Source: Bradyrhizobium iriomotense
Lineage (GTDB): Bacteria > Pseudomonadota > Alphaproteobacteria > Rhizobiales > Xanthobacteraceae
DNA: 64,000 nucleotides
Assembly (NCBI RefSeq): GCF_030160715.1
Contig: NZ_BSOW01000015.1
Coordinates: 159,494 to 223,493, forward strand
Reading direction: 5' to 3'
Shown: piece after piece, positions 26,150 to 36,011 of the stretch
Position numbering within the stretch: the first letter of the stretch is position 1
Layout of the letters: each line of letters starts with the position of its first letter
Program-made: the position numbers and the translations under genes
Notes under the pieces: model-generated
Seen by the model: only the letters and a program-made list of their open reading frames with translations
Database searches by the model: none
What the model was told of the DNA's origin: nothing

Positions 26150-26614
26150 GAATTTGCGCAGTGAATGCTTCAATAGTAGATAGAAAGGTGTGCCTCGCCG
26201 GTGCGGGTCCAGAGGCTCGGCGTCGAGTTGCGGACGTTGTGTGATCGATCTGGCACTGGCACAGATGAATACGACGACACCGGTATCAACTTGCTGCGCG
26301 ACCAGTCTAAGACTACAGGTTATATGCGAGCTAATAGGGTCGAGCACTTTCAACTGCAGCACACGGCGCTCGCATCATGCCGTTACAGAACCTACGACCC
26401 GCCATGTGCTGCCTTCGAGTAATCCCAACTGATTGAGCTAGCCTGAGAATGTTGGCAGTCGCACGCGGTTGTCAGCTTTGCGTCCATTGTCGTCGACCCG
26501 ATGCTCGCCATCCCTGTAGGATCAGCATTTTCGGTCCGGCACGCCGGTTGCTCTGTTTCTGGCACCCTTACCCACCAGCGTATGGACTGGGTGCGGCGGC
26601 AAAGAAGTGATCGT
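26150..26614. other. 465-bp gap without recognised gene
   Basis: Short frames on both strands up to 80 codons show no family features. I see nothing I can support. Confidence 0.3.
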
Positions 26615-26820
26615 ATGGCAACAGGTACTGTGAAGTGGTTCAATGTCCAAAAGGGGTAGGGATTTATCGCTCCAGATGACGGCGGAAACGACATCTTTGT
26701 CCACATTAGCGCGTAGAACGCGCTGGACTCTCTGGTTTGGCAGAAGGCCAAAAGATTTCTTACGAAGTCAAAGTCGACCCCAAGCGTGGCAAGAGCAGCG
26801 CTGAAAACCTGCGGGTCTGA
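26615..26820 (+). pseudogene. CspA-type cold-shock protein, inactivated
   Basis: The sequence reads MATGTVKWFNVQKG, stop, GFIAPDDGGNDIFVHISA, stop, then after a frameshift QKISYEVKVDPKRGKSSAENL and a proper end. That is a whole 69-residue cold-shock domain (RNP1 around KGxGFI) with a nonsense codon replacing the Tyr of RNP1 and at least one indel. Confidence 0.9.
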
Positions 26821-26920
26821 TCACGTCCGCCGGTGATAGGTCTCCGGCAAAAATTGCCAAGACGAGCAGGGAGCTATCGCCGAAAGTTGGTGACGGAGGG
26901 AATCGGAAAGGCGGCATATC

Positions 26921-27740
26921 GTGGGGGTGCTTGACGCCTCCACTTCTCCACCGAAGGAGCGATATGCCGTGTCCAAAGATAACATCATCAAGCTGATTCA
27001 ACCAGGAAACGTCGACGATCAACTCACCGAAATCTTGCGCAATGGGGCGCGTGCTCTGTTGGCCCAGGCGGTCGAGGCCGAGGTTGCGGACCTTCTCAGC
27101 AAGCATGCCGATTTGAAGACCGCGGACGGCCACCAGCGCGTCGTGCGCCACGGTCACCTGCCGGAACGCGAGGTGATGACTGGTATCGGTCCGGTCGCCG
27201 TCCGCCAGCCGCGTGTACGCGATCGCGAGGCGGACGCTACCGACCCCGACCGCATCCGGTTCTCTCCGTCGATCCTGCCGCCCTACATGCGCCGCTCGAA
27301 ATCGCGCTGCCAGAGCCTCGGAGAAGTCGCCGGTCGAGATCCCCTTCAGGTAAAGGATCGGCAGCAGCGTCTCGATCGGCAAGGATGCTGCCGGGTTGTC
27401 GGCATCGGCCATCGGCCGTCTGAAGGACGGTTGGCTCGACGAACACACCGCGTGGCAGAGGCGCGATCTGTCGGCGAAGCGCTACGTCTACATCTGGGCC
27501 GATGGCATCCATCTCCAAGCACGCCTCGAAGACGAAAAGCAGTGCATCCTGGTGCTGATCGGCGCGACGCCGGAATGCCGCAAGGAACTGGTCGGCTTTA
27601 CCGATGGGGGCCCGCGAGAGCGCGCAGGACTGGCGCGATCTGCTGCTCGACCTGAAGCGGCGCGGGCTCGACGTACCGCCGCGGCTCGCCATCGCCGACG
27701 GCGCGCTCGGGTTCTCCACGTTCTTCAGCCGTTCCCGAAG
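26921..27740 (+). mobile_element. IS256-family transposase remnant
   Basis: The N-terminal part (VSKDNIIKLIQPGNVDDQLTEI, LLAQAVEAEVADLL, VVRHGHLPEREV) runs to ILPPYMRRSKS. It continues after a small inverted segment as GLSASAIGRLKDGWLDEH and AKRYVYIWADGIHLQARLED, then frameshifts at 27600 into ESAQDWRDLLLDLKRRGL and ADGALGF. The catalytic C-terminal third is missing. Confidence 0.85.
27304..27376. repeat. 73-bp inverted segment inside the IS256 remnant
   Basis: Read on the minus strand this stretch encodes IETLLPILYLKGISTGDF and SEALAA, exactly the IS256 sequence expected between MRRSKS and LLGKDAAGLSAS on the plus strand. The flanks carry short complementary ends (ATCGCGCTGC against GCAGCGTCTCGAT). 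This is a micro-inversion. Confidence 0.75.
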
Positions 27741-28056
27741 CTGGTCTTCGATCGACATGCCCTCGCTCCTCGGAAGAAACGAGGCCACCAAGCCAAACGG
27801 CCGTCAATCACCAAGAGCACGCCGTCCACACATCATCGCAAGCAGGAGCGGAGCGCTCGCGCACCTGTTGCGCTCAAACAGGCACCTCGCGGCCTTCGCC
27901 GGAAGCTTTCGAGTCAAAAACCACATGCTTTAACGGGGGCAACTCCAGCTCCGTCACCCAAAATCCGGCATAGCTCAGTATTTCGAACCTCCCGTCATCT
28001 AGTTCGAGAGATTCCAGGAGCACTTCTTGTACCATTTGGGTGGGCGATACGCTTGG
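27741..28056. other. Region between IS remnants
   Basis: A minus-strand frame beginning MSIEDQLRERLKNVE (27720-27765) may be a scrap of a small conserved protein. The remainder shows no gene I recognise. Confidence 0.3.
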
Positions 28057-28059
28057 TGG

Positions 28060-28521
28060 CTTCGAAGATAGTACAACGTCAATTAGACCGCACCACAACA
28101 TTGTTTGCGGCGCTCGAAGTCGCGACCGGAAAGATCATCGCAACGCATTCAAAACGCCGTCGCCGTGTCGAGTTTCTCGATTTCATGAACAGCCTCACCG
28201 CGGCCTTTCCGAACCGCCAGCTTCACGTCAACCTCGACAACCTCAACACCCACAAGAAGAACGAGGACTGGCTCAAGGCCCATCGCAATGTGAAATTCCA
28301 TTTCGCGCCGACCAGCGCCTCCTGGCTTAACCAGGTCGAGGTATGGTTCTCAATATTGCAGGGGCAGTCGCTCAGCGGCACCTCCTTCACAAGCCTCAAG
28401 CAGCTTCGGGAACACATCGATGCCTACGTCAACGCATATAACGACAAAGCCCAGCCCTTCGTCTGGACCTAGAAAAAGGTCCGTCAACGCCGCTTCAATG
28501 GCCGCCGTATCACTCAGCTCT
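28060..28521 (+). mobile_element. IS630-family transposase C-terminal remnant
   Basis: The frame reads RTTTLFAALEVATGKIIATH, NLDNLNTHKKNEDWL, TSASWLNQVEVWFSILQGQ and YNDKAQPFVWT, then a stop, KKVRQRRFNGRRITQL. This is the DDE domain end of an IS630 transposase with a nonsense codon near its end and no N-terminus. Confidence 0.85.
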
Positions 28522-28937
28522 GATTCCGGGTACTAGCAGGGGCTCTCACCCGTGCGGGCATATCCTTCATTCGGTTCACGCTTCGCGGAGAGAAGGTTCG
28601 CCTCTCGGCGCCGAAGGCCTGACTGCCTGCCCCTGCAACACGACAGGGCTTCCCGATCGCCCGGGTGCGCTGATCAACGGCGCGGAGTTTTCGCGCGGAC
28701 AACTGCCGTGGCAGTGACGATTAACAACAGGGCACGTTATGGACTTTTCCGGCTCTCATATTCCTGGAGGTTCGCCAGTTTTGTTAAAATCGAAGAGCTA
28801 ACGCAGGCCCACAACCGTTTCGGCGACTCCGAACGATTCAAGTCCATAAATACGAACTTCGCATAACTCGCATCCAGGATATTCCATAACGAAGATTATG
28901 CGAACAGCACTTGTAGAGCCCCGTTAGAAAGGTCACC
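28522..28937. other. 416-bp gap, no recognised gene
   Basis: AT content rises towards the IS end at 28938. Only short frames are present and nothing is recognised. Confidence 0.3.
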
Positions 28938-30434
28938 AGTCTCCCCATTAGAGATGTCACTCGTGCCATGAGTGACGCGGCGTTGGGCCGCGGGAGATTT
29001 GAGTGGAATGACGGTGCTGTCGATGAGCCGACCGGAGATCGATCGGGTTCATGTGCTGCGGGATGTGGTTGCGGAGCGGATTACGGCGCGGGATGCGGCG
29101 CAGCTGCTGGGGGTGACGCGAAGGCAGATATTTCGACTGCTGCAGGCCTACCGCTCTGGCGGGCCGGCGGCGTTGCTCTCGAAGAAGCGCGGCAAGCCCA
29201 GCAACCGGTCGTATTCGGCGGTTGTCCGCAGCGAGGCGCTGGCGCTGATCAAGGCCAATTATGCGGATTTTGGTCCGACGTTGGCGGCGGAGAAGCTTTC
29301 GGAGCGGCACGGCCTGCATTTTGGTGTTGAGACGGTGCGGCGTTGGATGCTGGCCGACGGGATCTGGCAGGATCGCCGCCAGCGGCAGAGACGTGCTTAC
29401 CAGCCGCGGTATCGTCGGGACTGTGTGGGCGAGCTGATTCAGATCGACGGATCTGAGCACTGGTGGTTTGAAGACCGCGGCCCACAATGCACCCTGCTCG
29501 TTTTTATCGATGATGCGACGAGCCGTTTGATGCACCTGCGCTTCGTGGAGACGGAATCGACCTTTGATTATTTTGCCGCGACGCGCGCCTATCTGCAGCG
29601 CTACGGCAAACCGATCGCGTTTTACTCGGATAAGCACGCGACGTTCCGGGTGAACAAGGTCGGAGCGACCGGCGGTGATGGCATGACGCAGTTCGGGCGG
29701 GCGCTGGACGAGCTCAACATCGATATCATTTGTGCCAACACTCCGCAGGCCAAGGGGCGCGTCGAACGCGCCAATGGAACGCTGCAGGATCGTTTGGTGA
29801 AGGAGATGCGGCTTGCCGGCATCTCGACGATTGAAGCGGGCAACGCGTTCCTGCCGGCGTTCATGGAGGATTACAATCGACGATTCGCAAAAGCCCCCTT
29901 CAACGAGAAGGACCTGCATCGCCCCCTGGCTGAGCTCGACGATGTTGATGATGCCTTTGCCTGGAAGGAAGAGCGCACGGTGTCGCAGAGTCTGACGCTG
30001 CAGTACGACAAGGTGCTGTTCATCCTGGAGCCGAACGAGCACACCAACTCTCTCGCACGCCAGCGGGTCACGGTGTTCGACTATCCGGATGGGCGGTTTG
30101 TGATCAAGCACAATGGGCGGGCGTTGCCGTACCGCACGTTTGACAAGCTGCAGCAGGTTGACCAGGCGGCGATCGTCGAGAACAAGCGACTGGGACCGGT
30201 GCTGGCGTACATTGCCGAGCAGCAGAAGCTGCTCGACATGAACCGAAGCCAAAAAGCCCCTCGCCGGCGTGGCCAGGGCAAGGGCCTGTTCAAGGCGGGT
30301 TGAAGGTTTCCCGATCCACCCCGTGAGTTAGCCGGGCCCCCATCCGGTCGCCCGGCCGCTGCGCAACCCCGACCAGCTCCGCGGCCGGGCGCCCTCCTCG
30401 GCGGGGCTTCGTGGTGACATTTCTAATGGGGACT
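28938..30434 (+). mobile_element. ISNCY-type insertion sequence, complete
   Basis: Element of about 1.5 kb with imperfect terminal repeats: AGTCTCCCCATTAGAGATG followed by TCAC at 28938-28960, and GTGACATTTCTAATGGGGAC followed by T at 30414-30434, read inverted. It encloses one intact transposase. Intact ends and frame make it the only apparently functional IS in this part. Confidence 0.8.
29008..30303 (+). CDS. ISNCY-family transposase
   Basis: About 431 residues from the ATG at 29008. The N-terminal HTH (ITARDAAQLLGVTRRQIFRLLQAYR) is followed by an integrase-type DDE core. The first Asp is in ELIQIDGSEHWWF, the second in IAFYSDKHATFR, and the Glu in AKGRVERANGTLQDRLVKEM. A C-terminal domain ends FKAG. 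No frame damage. It lies inside the terminal repeats at 28938 and 30434. Confidence 0.9.
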   Translation: MTVLSMSRPEIDRVHVLRDVVAERITARDAAQLLGVTRRQIFRLLQAYRSGGPAALLSKKRGKPSNRSYSAVVRSEALALIKANYADFGPTLAAEKLSERHGLHFGVETVRRWMLADGIWQDRRQRQRRAYQPRYRRDCVGELIQIDGSEHWWFEDRGPQCTLLVFIDDATSRLMHLRFVETESTFDYFAATRAYLQRYGKPIAFYSDKHATFRVNKVGATGGDGMTQFGRALDELNIDIICANTPQAKGRVERANGTLQDRLVKEMRLAGISTIEAGNAFLPAFMEDYNRRFAKAPFNEKDLHRPLAELDDVDDAFAWKEERTVSQSLTLQYDKVLFILEPNEHTNSLARQRVTVFDYPDGRFVIKHNGRALPYRTFDKLQQVDQAAIVENKRLGPVLAYIAEQQKLLDMNRSQKAPRRRGQGKGLFKAG

Positions 30435-30852
30435 ACCAGAGACTTGTCTATTGGGTTCCGACAGCACTTATGTCAGCTTTCCAGATCACTAGCCGATGGC
30501 TATTCCATAACCGCTTTCGATGGAAGCAAAGCGGGATTCCGGCCTGCATCTTCCTTGGCAGGATCAGCGACGAATTTAACTTAACCAGCATTAGGGTCAG
30601 CCGACGCTGGCAAGTAAGTATATTTTCCGGTGGCTTGGTCAAATAGGAGGGCGTGGTCTCCCCGCGCTCCGACATGTTGTCGCGAGTCGGTCCGAACGCC
30701 CCCGCAATCGCCGAGGGCACCGACGCCCCGCCTCGGAGCTGGCGCGAGGTTGGAACGGAGCTCCACGTCCTGCATCCATAGGCGCGTCATAGAGCTCTGG
30801 TAAAATCGATTGAGTTGATGCAACCTCAGGTAATAGCGCGCGGAGACCCAAT
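30435..30852. other. 418-bp gap, no recognised gene
   Basis: Only short frames are present. GGAGACCC just before 30853 is the ribosome-binding site of the broken nuclease gene. Confidence 0.3.
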
Positions 30853-31287
30853 ATGCGTCGCGCGGTTTCTATCGGTCTTGCAGCCATGGTACTCGGCATC
30901 GCGGCATCCCCGGCCCGCGCATGGTGGGACGAAGGGCACATGCAGATCGCTTATTTGGCTTATAAACGCCTCTCCGATCCTGTACGCGACAAGGCCGACT
31001 CCTTGCTGAAGCTCAACAAGGACTACGCGAAGTGGACTGCCGGCGCCGCCGACGACAAGACGGCGAAGATGCACGCTTTCGTCCATGCCGCCACTTGGTC
31101 CGACGACATCAAGATACGCGCGACGCGGCCACCAGCCCGACGGCCAGCCAGAACATCGGCTATTCGGACCACAACCAACATGCCTACTGGCATTTTAAGG
31201 ACATCGACTTCACACCCGACGGCACGCCCCTGCCCGCCGCGGATCCGGTCGACTTCGTCACGCAGCTCAAGCTGATGATCGCTGTAC
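30853..31287 (+). pseudogene. S1/P1-type nuclease, truncated and frameshifted
   Basis: A signal peptide (AVSIGLAAMVLGIAASPARA) precedes WWDEGHMQIAYLAYKRL, the N-terminal Trp and His zinc ligands of S1/P1 nucleases, and HAFVHAATWSDDI. After a frameshift near 31120 the next frame gives NIGYSDHNQHAYWHFKDIDF. The sequence stops abruptly at LKLMIA, about half the family length, where it joins a different gene. Confidence 0.8.
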
Positions 31288-31608
31288 TGGTCCGGTGATA
31301 CGGTGCTCTATCCGCCCGTTGAAGAGACGATCCGCAACACCGCTCCTGACATCATCGTCATTCATCCTTGTGGTGCCCTCTGGGAAGGCGATCTAATCGC
31401 GATGGATGCCGAGCAAGCCGTGGCGGTGTGCAAGACTGCTCCGCATGCAATCGTCGTGGCGACGCATCTCGACGCGCTAGACCATGCGACCGTCAGCCGC
31501 GCCGATCTACGGCAGCATGCTCTGGCTCGGGGCATCTCGTCAGAGCAACTTCGCATTCCTGAGGATGGGCAAGTCCTTGAGTTCAGTCCTGCACCCCAAA
31601 ATGCTTAA
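31288..31608 (+). pseudogene. C-terminal half of an MBL-fold metallohydrolase
   Basis: The frame from GDTVLYPPVEETIRN through DIIVIHPCGALWEGDLIAMD and VVATHLDALDHATVSRADL is the C-terminal part of a UlaG-like metallo-beta-lactamase-fold hydrolase. The N-terminus with HxHxDH is absent. It is fused by recombination to the broken nuclease gene. Confidence 0.7.
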
Positions 31609-31714
31609 GCCTTGCACACTACCAATCTCACAATGCAGCCACTGATCTGTGACTTTCATCCTGGTTCACTGCCGGTACAGACCGTCTTTTCGGTTCTGCG
31701 TGCAGAGGGAGCCT

Positions 31715-32002
31715 ATGCCAGATCGAACTGTGTTACTCTCCACGTTGTCGCCTAGGCGCCATGTGCTGCAAGGCTTGGCAGGTATGTCCGCGGCATTGTC
31801 TACCCGGGGTCTATTTGCAGAAGACCAACAGTCCATCACGAAGGGGGAAAGTCGGCCGAACGAAATACGCTTCGCTTATCAGCGTGGCGGCATCTTGGTT
31901 ATCGCTCAGCCCAAACTTATCCGTATCCTCGATAAGGGCTTGGCCGTTATCGACCGGTTCCTCGTCTACGAAGCGTTCATAGAGCTCGCGATATCGCCTT
32001 GA
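31715..32002 (+). pseudogene. Tat-signal fragment of an ABC substrate-binding protein
   Basis: From the ATG at 31715 the frame has a twin-arginine signal (SPRRHVLQGLAGMSAALS) and the first strand of a sulfonate/nitrate-type binding protein (NEIRFAYQRGGILVIAQ). It then continues for 30 residues that do not match the family. Truncated. Confidence 0.6.
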
Positions 32003-32089
32003 CGTGAACTCTACTCATTACACTTGCTTGCAAGAGGACCGTCCGTCGGCAGCATGGAGTTTTCTTCATCCGGCACATCCGAATTATCC

Positions 32090-32349
32090 GCAAGGAGATA
32101 GCGCCGTATTGCGGTAGCTACGAGGTACGCTTCCCTGACGGCTGACCACCCGCATATTTCTACTTCGATGACTTGCCTAGTCATCGGCTGCGGCCCGAAG
32201 TAACCGATAGGGCAGCGGCCGAAGAACGAGCAAAGGCGCTTGCCCGGACTGAGCAGGACAAGACAGAGCCTCTAGAGATGCGCAAGGAAGCGCTAGTTTA
32301 TTCAACGCCATTCGTTTTCGGGGAGCGTCCCGGGCGGTGGGCGGAATGA
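32090..32349 (+). pseudogene. Broken small conserved protein
   Basis: A frame with an internal stop reads YEVRFPDG, stop, PPAYFYFDDLPSHRLRPEV and RAAAEERAKALARTEQDK. It resembles a small rhizobial protein of unknown function. The rest of 32003-32383 is featureless. Confidence 0.4.
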
Positions 32350-32383
32350 CCTGAGTAGCCCTCATCGCTACAAGTTTGTTTCC

Positions 32384-32869
32384 TCAGCCGACGGTCAAAA
32401 CTATCCAGGATACGGATGCGGCAAAGAGTGCTTGCGAGCTGATGCCGAGCGGCCAACTAAGCCTCCGCTTCGCGTGGGTCCATCTATGAAAACGTTGCAA
32501 GGTCGTCAGGGGCTGCTTCGGAAGCACCTTGTACACGACCTGTAGGGGGTCGGGCGTCATCCCTGCGAGGGCGCCGAGCACGATCACTCCAATCGTTGCG
32601 GGCGTCACGAAAAGCCAAATTGCTATCAATAGACCCGCGCAGGCATCAAAGCCGATAAGGGCCAAATCGAAAAAAAGCCTCGGATCCGCTAGCAGGCGGC
32701 GATTGTTGGCGCCGGGCTTAAACGTGATCGCTCGAAGTGGATAATCCCAATGCGGGATCGCATCGATCGCGAAGTGGCTTGCGAAGGCCGCAACCGCAAC
32801 GAGGACTGGGTGCGACGGGAACAGGCTGGCGATGGCGCCGCCGACAACTGCGTGGGTGCTTAAGATCAT
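32384..32869 (-). CDS. YdjM/LexA-regulated-type membrane-bound hydrolase-like protein
   Basis: 161 residues from the ATG at 32869, which follows TTGGAGG. Its N-terminus MILSTHAVVGGAIASLF, followed by SHFAIDAIPHWDYP, resembles membrane-bound metal-dependent hydrolase-like proteins (His and Asp on membrane helices: THxxxGG, SHxxxDxxPHxD). Two or three further helices follow (LIAIWLFVTPATIGVIVLGALAGM). The longer frame to 33028 lacks a good start. Activity is not established for this family. Confidence 0.7.
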   Translation of the reverse strand: MILSTHAVVGGAIASLFPSHPVLVAVAAFASHFAIDAIPHWDYPLRAITFKPGANNRRLLADPRLFFDLALIGFDACAGLLIAIWLFVTPATIGVIVLGALAGMTPDPLQVVYKVLPKQPLTTLQRFHRWTHAKRRLSWPLGISSQALFAASVSWIVLTVG

Positions 32870-33078
32870 ATCGCCTCCAACTGACGCGCGGTCCAACCGA
32901 TCCGCAGATTCTCCGTGGAGGCAAATCCGAGTTAGGCCGATTGCCCAATCGCACGTGATGCCACCATAAGGCATGTTGTCTGCCTGAGCCAGCGTGTCAT
33001 TCGGCATGCAAAATTGGCTCTGACTCACTGTTGATGCAGGTTGGCGGATGTCTGGCGCTTTGATTGGGGGAGAATCAG

Positions 33079-33560
33079 CGCCATGCAGCAGGCATTCCAG
33101 CGCTCCAATCTGGTGCCGAGTGGGTTGACGAGGCCGTTATTGCAATCCGAGCGTCGGGAAGCGTTGGTCTGTGTCCATCGTGCGGAACGGTTTCCCGACG
33201 TGTCCATAGCCGACATCGACGACGTGTGACCGATCTGCCGCTCTCGGGCAGATCGTCCAGCTCCTGGTTATCGCCCGCCACTTCCGCTGCGATGCCGTCC
33301 TATGCGGGCGCCAAATCGTTACCGAGCGCGTCGCCGAAGGAGTACTGGCGCCATCGGCGCGACGCACAGCAAGGCTGGACTCTATCATCCATCACCTCGG
33401 TCTGGCGCTTGCCGGTCGACCAGCAGCAGGCTTTGCAAAGCGGCTGATGCTGCCGGTGAGTAAAGACACGCTCCTTCCGCGTAGTTCGGCGCCGTTGCCT
33501 TTTCCCAGCCGATCCGCTCAGGGTTATCGGCGTTGATGATTGGCCCTGGCGTCGCAATCA
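33079..33560 (+). mobile_element. ISL3-family transposase remnant
   Basis: The zinc-finger region (VGLCPSCGTVSRRVHSRHRRRVTDLPLSG) is in one frame, then QLLVIARHFRCDAVLCGRQIVTERV to LAGRPAAGFAKRLMLPVSKDTLL in another, and VIGVDDWPWRRNHRY in a third. Two or more frameshifts, and the C-terminal half is absent. Confidence 0.8.
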
Positions 33561-33711
33561 CCGATACTCCAGGGGGCGGTCGCCGGTTCACGATCCGGCA
33601 CATTGAACCGTGCTTCACCTGCTCCGCCTGCGGTCGGCGCGGCGCCGATGTGCGGCCTGATTTCAACTGGAGCAAGGCGCCGGCTCCGGCAATGGGGTAT
33701 CGAAACACGAA
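33560..33711 (+). pseudogene. Small Cys-rich conserved protein, N-terminus replaced
   Basis: The segment CFTCSACGRRGADVRPDFNW followed by AMGYR resembles the C-terminus of a small rhizobial zinc-ribbon-like protein. Its start is replaced by ISL3 sequence. Confidence 0.4.
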
Positions 33712-33939
33712 ATGACCAAGGGCTGGGGGCGGCCTTCCGACGAACCGATCGCGGTGCCGGGCGGAAAGCTCGTCACCTTGCGTGATGCCGGCCACTACAT
33801 CGCTGGCCTGCCAAAGGCCGTGCACGACCGCCCGGAATGGCAGGCCGCAATGGAGGCGCTGATGCTCGTGGTGGAGCGCGGCGGCCCCACCATGTTCGCC
33901 AGGATCGGCATCATGCGCGCCCTGAACGCCGGCGCCTGA
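33712..33939 (+). CDS. Small conserved hypothetical protein
   Basis: 75 residues with a helical C-terminus (AVHDRPEWQAAMEALMLVVERGG). It follows the zinc-ribbon fragment at once, an arrangement that suggests an old small-gene pair. I do not know its function. Confidence 0.5.
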   Translation: MTKGWGRPSDEPIAVPGGKLVTLRDAGHYIAGLPKAVHDRPEWQAAMEALMLVVERGGPTMFARIGIMRALNAGA

Positions 33940-34101
33940 TCCGGGCTTGACGTCACGGTGGAAGCGGGCGAAGGCCTCATGAGATAGTCGCGGCCGGCGG
34001 AGCCGGAGACCCCGCATTTGACTTCTCGGCGAACAATGCGTACATGCCCTCTGTGCGTTGGGATTGGCCCGATGCCCCAAAGGGAATGGAGCCCACTGAT
34101 C

Positions 34102-34947
34102 ATGATCAGCATGTATGAGCTATTGCGCCAGGCTTGCGGCATCTCGCAGGCCGAGGCGGCCGACTATGTTCACGAGACCAGGCTGGACACTGTGAAGGCC
34201 TGGTGTAGCGGTCGGCGACCGACGCCCGCCTGGGCGATCAACCAGCTGCAGTCGCTTTCGCGGCGTATCCGTAGATCCGGCGAAGAATACGCCGCGCAGC
34301 TCAGGAACATCCTGCAGACGAGTCCGTCATTGACGATCGGCCTGCCTAGCGACGATGCTGACGCGCGCGCGCATGGTTTTCCTTCGACCGTCGCACAGTT
34401 GCAGGCCATCGCTATCGCCATGTCGCTGCTGCCCGACGATGCCGAGGTTCGCTTGGAGACGCGCGCGCGGATACCCAATCTCATGCTGCCGAAGCTCGAG
34501 GAGGACAAGGTGACCCCAACCACAACGGATCGTCAGGTGTTCAAAGAGATTCCGTTCGACGACAACGGCCGCTTCTACACCGCCGGCAACGTCAATCGCC
34601 GGAAATATGAGCGCCTCGAAGACATCGGCTGGGTCAAGGGTACGTGCACTAACCTCAGCGACATCGAATATGAACTGACGCTGGCGGGCCGCGTGGAGCG
34701 TGCACTGCTTGCGGCCGCAGCCGAAGCGGAGAAGGATTATCCCGATTCCGCGCCCGGCGGGTTCCAAACTACTGCGAATGCAGGTCCGCAGAAGAACAGC
34801 AGCATCAAGCTCAGAATGGGCGGCCACTTCCGGCTCGGCCACGAGTCGTTCCTTGTCGATTCGATCGAGGACGAGATCGTGACCATCAAGACGAGTGCCG
34901 GTGTCGAGATGACGCTGAACGTCCCGGCAATCCTACTTGCTATCTGA
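34102..34947 (+). CDS. Hypothetical HTH-domain protein
   Basis: About 281 residues from the ATG at 34102. The first 60 residues look like an HTH module (LLRQACGISQAEAADYVHETRLDTVKAWCSGRRPTP) of the type seen in prophage or toxin-antitoxin regulators. The middle has an acidic helix-rich region and a YTAGNVNRRKYERLEDIGWVKG segment. The C-terminal 40 residues form a beta-rich GGHFRLGHESFLVDSIEDE unit. The frame is intact among broken neighbours. Function unknown. Confidence 0.55.
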   Translation: MISMYELLRQACGISQAEAADYVHETRLDTVKAWCSGRRPTPAWAINQLQSLSRRIRRSGEEYAAQLRNILQTSPSLTIGLPSDDADARAHGFPSTVAQLQAIAIAMSLLPDDAEVRLETRARIPNLMLPKLEEDKVTPTTTDRQVFKEIPFDDNGRFYTAGNVNRRKYERLEDIGWVKGTCTNLSDIEYELTLAGRVERALLAAAAEAEKDYPDSAPGGFQTTANAGPQKNSSIKLRMGGHFRLGHESFLVDSIEDEIVTIKTSAGVEMTLNVPAILLAI

Positions 34948-35345
34948 CGATCACGCCGCCATTCGCTGCGGCTGATCGCTCCACCGCCGCGGGCGCCCGT
35001 TGCGCAGCCGGCCGCGCGCGACGGATCTCCGGCGCGCCGACGCGCCTGCCAGCGATGATCTTGCGCTCGAATTCACGCCTCACCGGCTCGGGCACCGACC
35101 GCGACGACAGCTCCACTAGCGCGTTCCAGGAAAGGCGCGAGGTGACTTCCCAGCGGCCACCATAGACGTGCGCCACGCGCGCATCGTCTCGGTCGCGCCG
35201 GCCTGATCGACATCGAAGTGCTCTCGCACCAGCCGGCCGAAATGACAGTTGCTCCGGCTCGTAGCCTTCAGATCGAGGAGCGTTTTGCCCAGCTCCATCT
35301 TGGCCTGGATCTCGGACACGCGAGTGAGCGATCGAGGCGGCTTGC
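34948..35345 (-). pseudogene. DUF3102-like protein, frameshifted
   Basis: The minus-strand segments IQAKMELGKTLLDLKATSRSNCHFGRLVREHF and, in the next frame, VYGGRWEVTSRLSWNALVELSSRSVPEPVRREFERKI match the layout of DUF3102 proteins (GRxLLxxKxxxxHGxFxxxL, then SWxxLxEL). A frameshift near 35170 separates them and the N-terminus is lost at the recombinase scrap. Confidence 0.5.
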
Positions 35346-35462
35346 CCTGGTCCAACGTAGACCTTGACGAGCGCCAGCGGGCCGATCGCTGGAACAAAAT
35401 CGGCAAGCCGAAGTCGAAAGCCGGCAAGCGCGACATCCCCCTCGCCCCGATCGCAGCCGCCG
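35346..35462 (+). pseudogene. Tyrosine recombinase scrap
   Basis: The plus frame reads LPWSNVDLDERQRADRWNK and IGKPKSKAGKRDIPLAPIAA, a typical internal segment of phage-type integrases before the catalytic HxxR box. About 39 codons remain. Confidence 0.65.
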
Positions 35463-35534
35463 GTGGCGACGATTCCGACACCACCGGCACGAACGATAGT
35501 GTATCTGCCGGCGCCGGCAGCACCAATTGACCTA

Positions 35535-35742
35535 AACGCGCCCGGCGCCGCCAGTCATGCACCTGCTGCGGCCGGCAGCCATGGCGGCGGGCGATATCTG
35601 TTACAACCGCGCCTGGCTCGAGGCTTTCCGCGACAATCCGTGCCTTCAAATCATCAGGCCACTGCCTTCGGCCTGCGCCAGCATACACTTCGATACGCGG
35701 CGACAACGGTCGTCTTATGTCGTCCGAATGGTCGACCATTAT
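35535..35742 (-). mobile_element. IS66-family TnpA-like remnant
   Basis: The minus frame has RIEVYAGAGRRQWPDDLKA, IVAESLEPGAVVTDIARRHGC, RPQQVHDWRRRARLG and LSFVPVV, the accessory HTH protein of IS66 elements, cut after the HTH. Confidence 0.8.
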
Positions 35743-35762
35743 GAGCACCCTTGTCGAAGATG

Positions 35763-36011
35763 ACTCTTCTAACGGCGCTCCCAGGACTGCGCACAAACAA
35801 TCTGAAGGGCCTCAGCGCTACGCTTGCGTTGAAGTCCGTGAGTGGAGCCGTGCTTTGCAAGGCGCGCCCATACGGATCGTAGCCGTAGGCCGGCGCACCC
35901 TCCGCGTAATGCCCACGCGTCGGATTATTGCTCGCGTTGCGTGCGTGCCTGACAGATGCTGCTCCTGATCGGGAATCACGAGACCTCGGCCTAGCTCGAG
36001 ATTTCTCTGTC
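35763..36011. other. Gap with no recognised gene
   Basis: Short overlapping frames only. Nothing can be supported. Confidence 0.3.

Noticed and set aside
28957..30252. 431-codon frame antisense to the ISNCY transposase
   Set aside because: It mirrors the transposase frame and carries no domain of its own.
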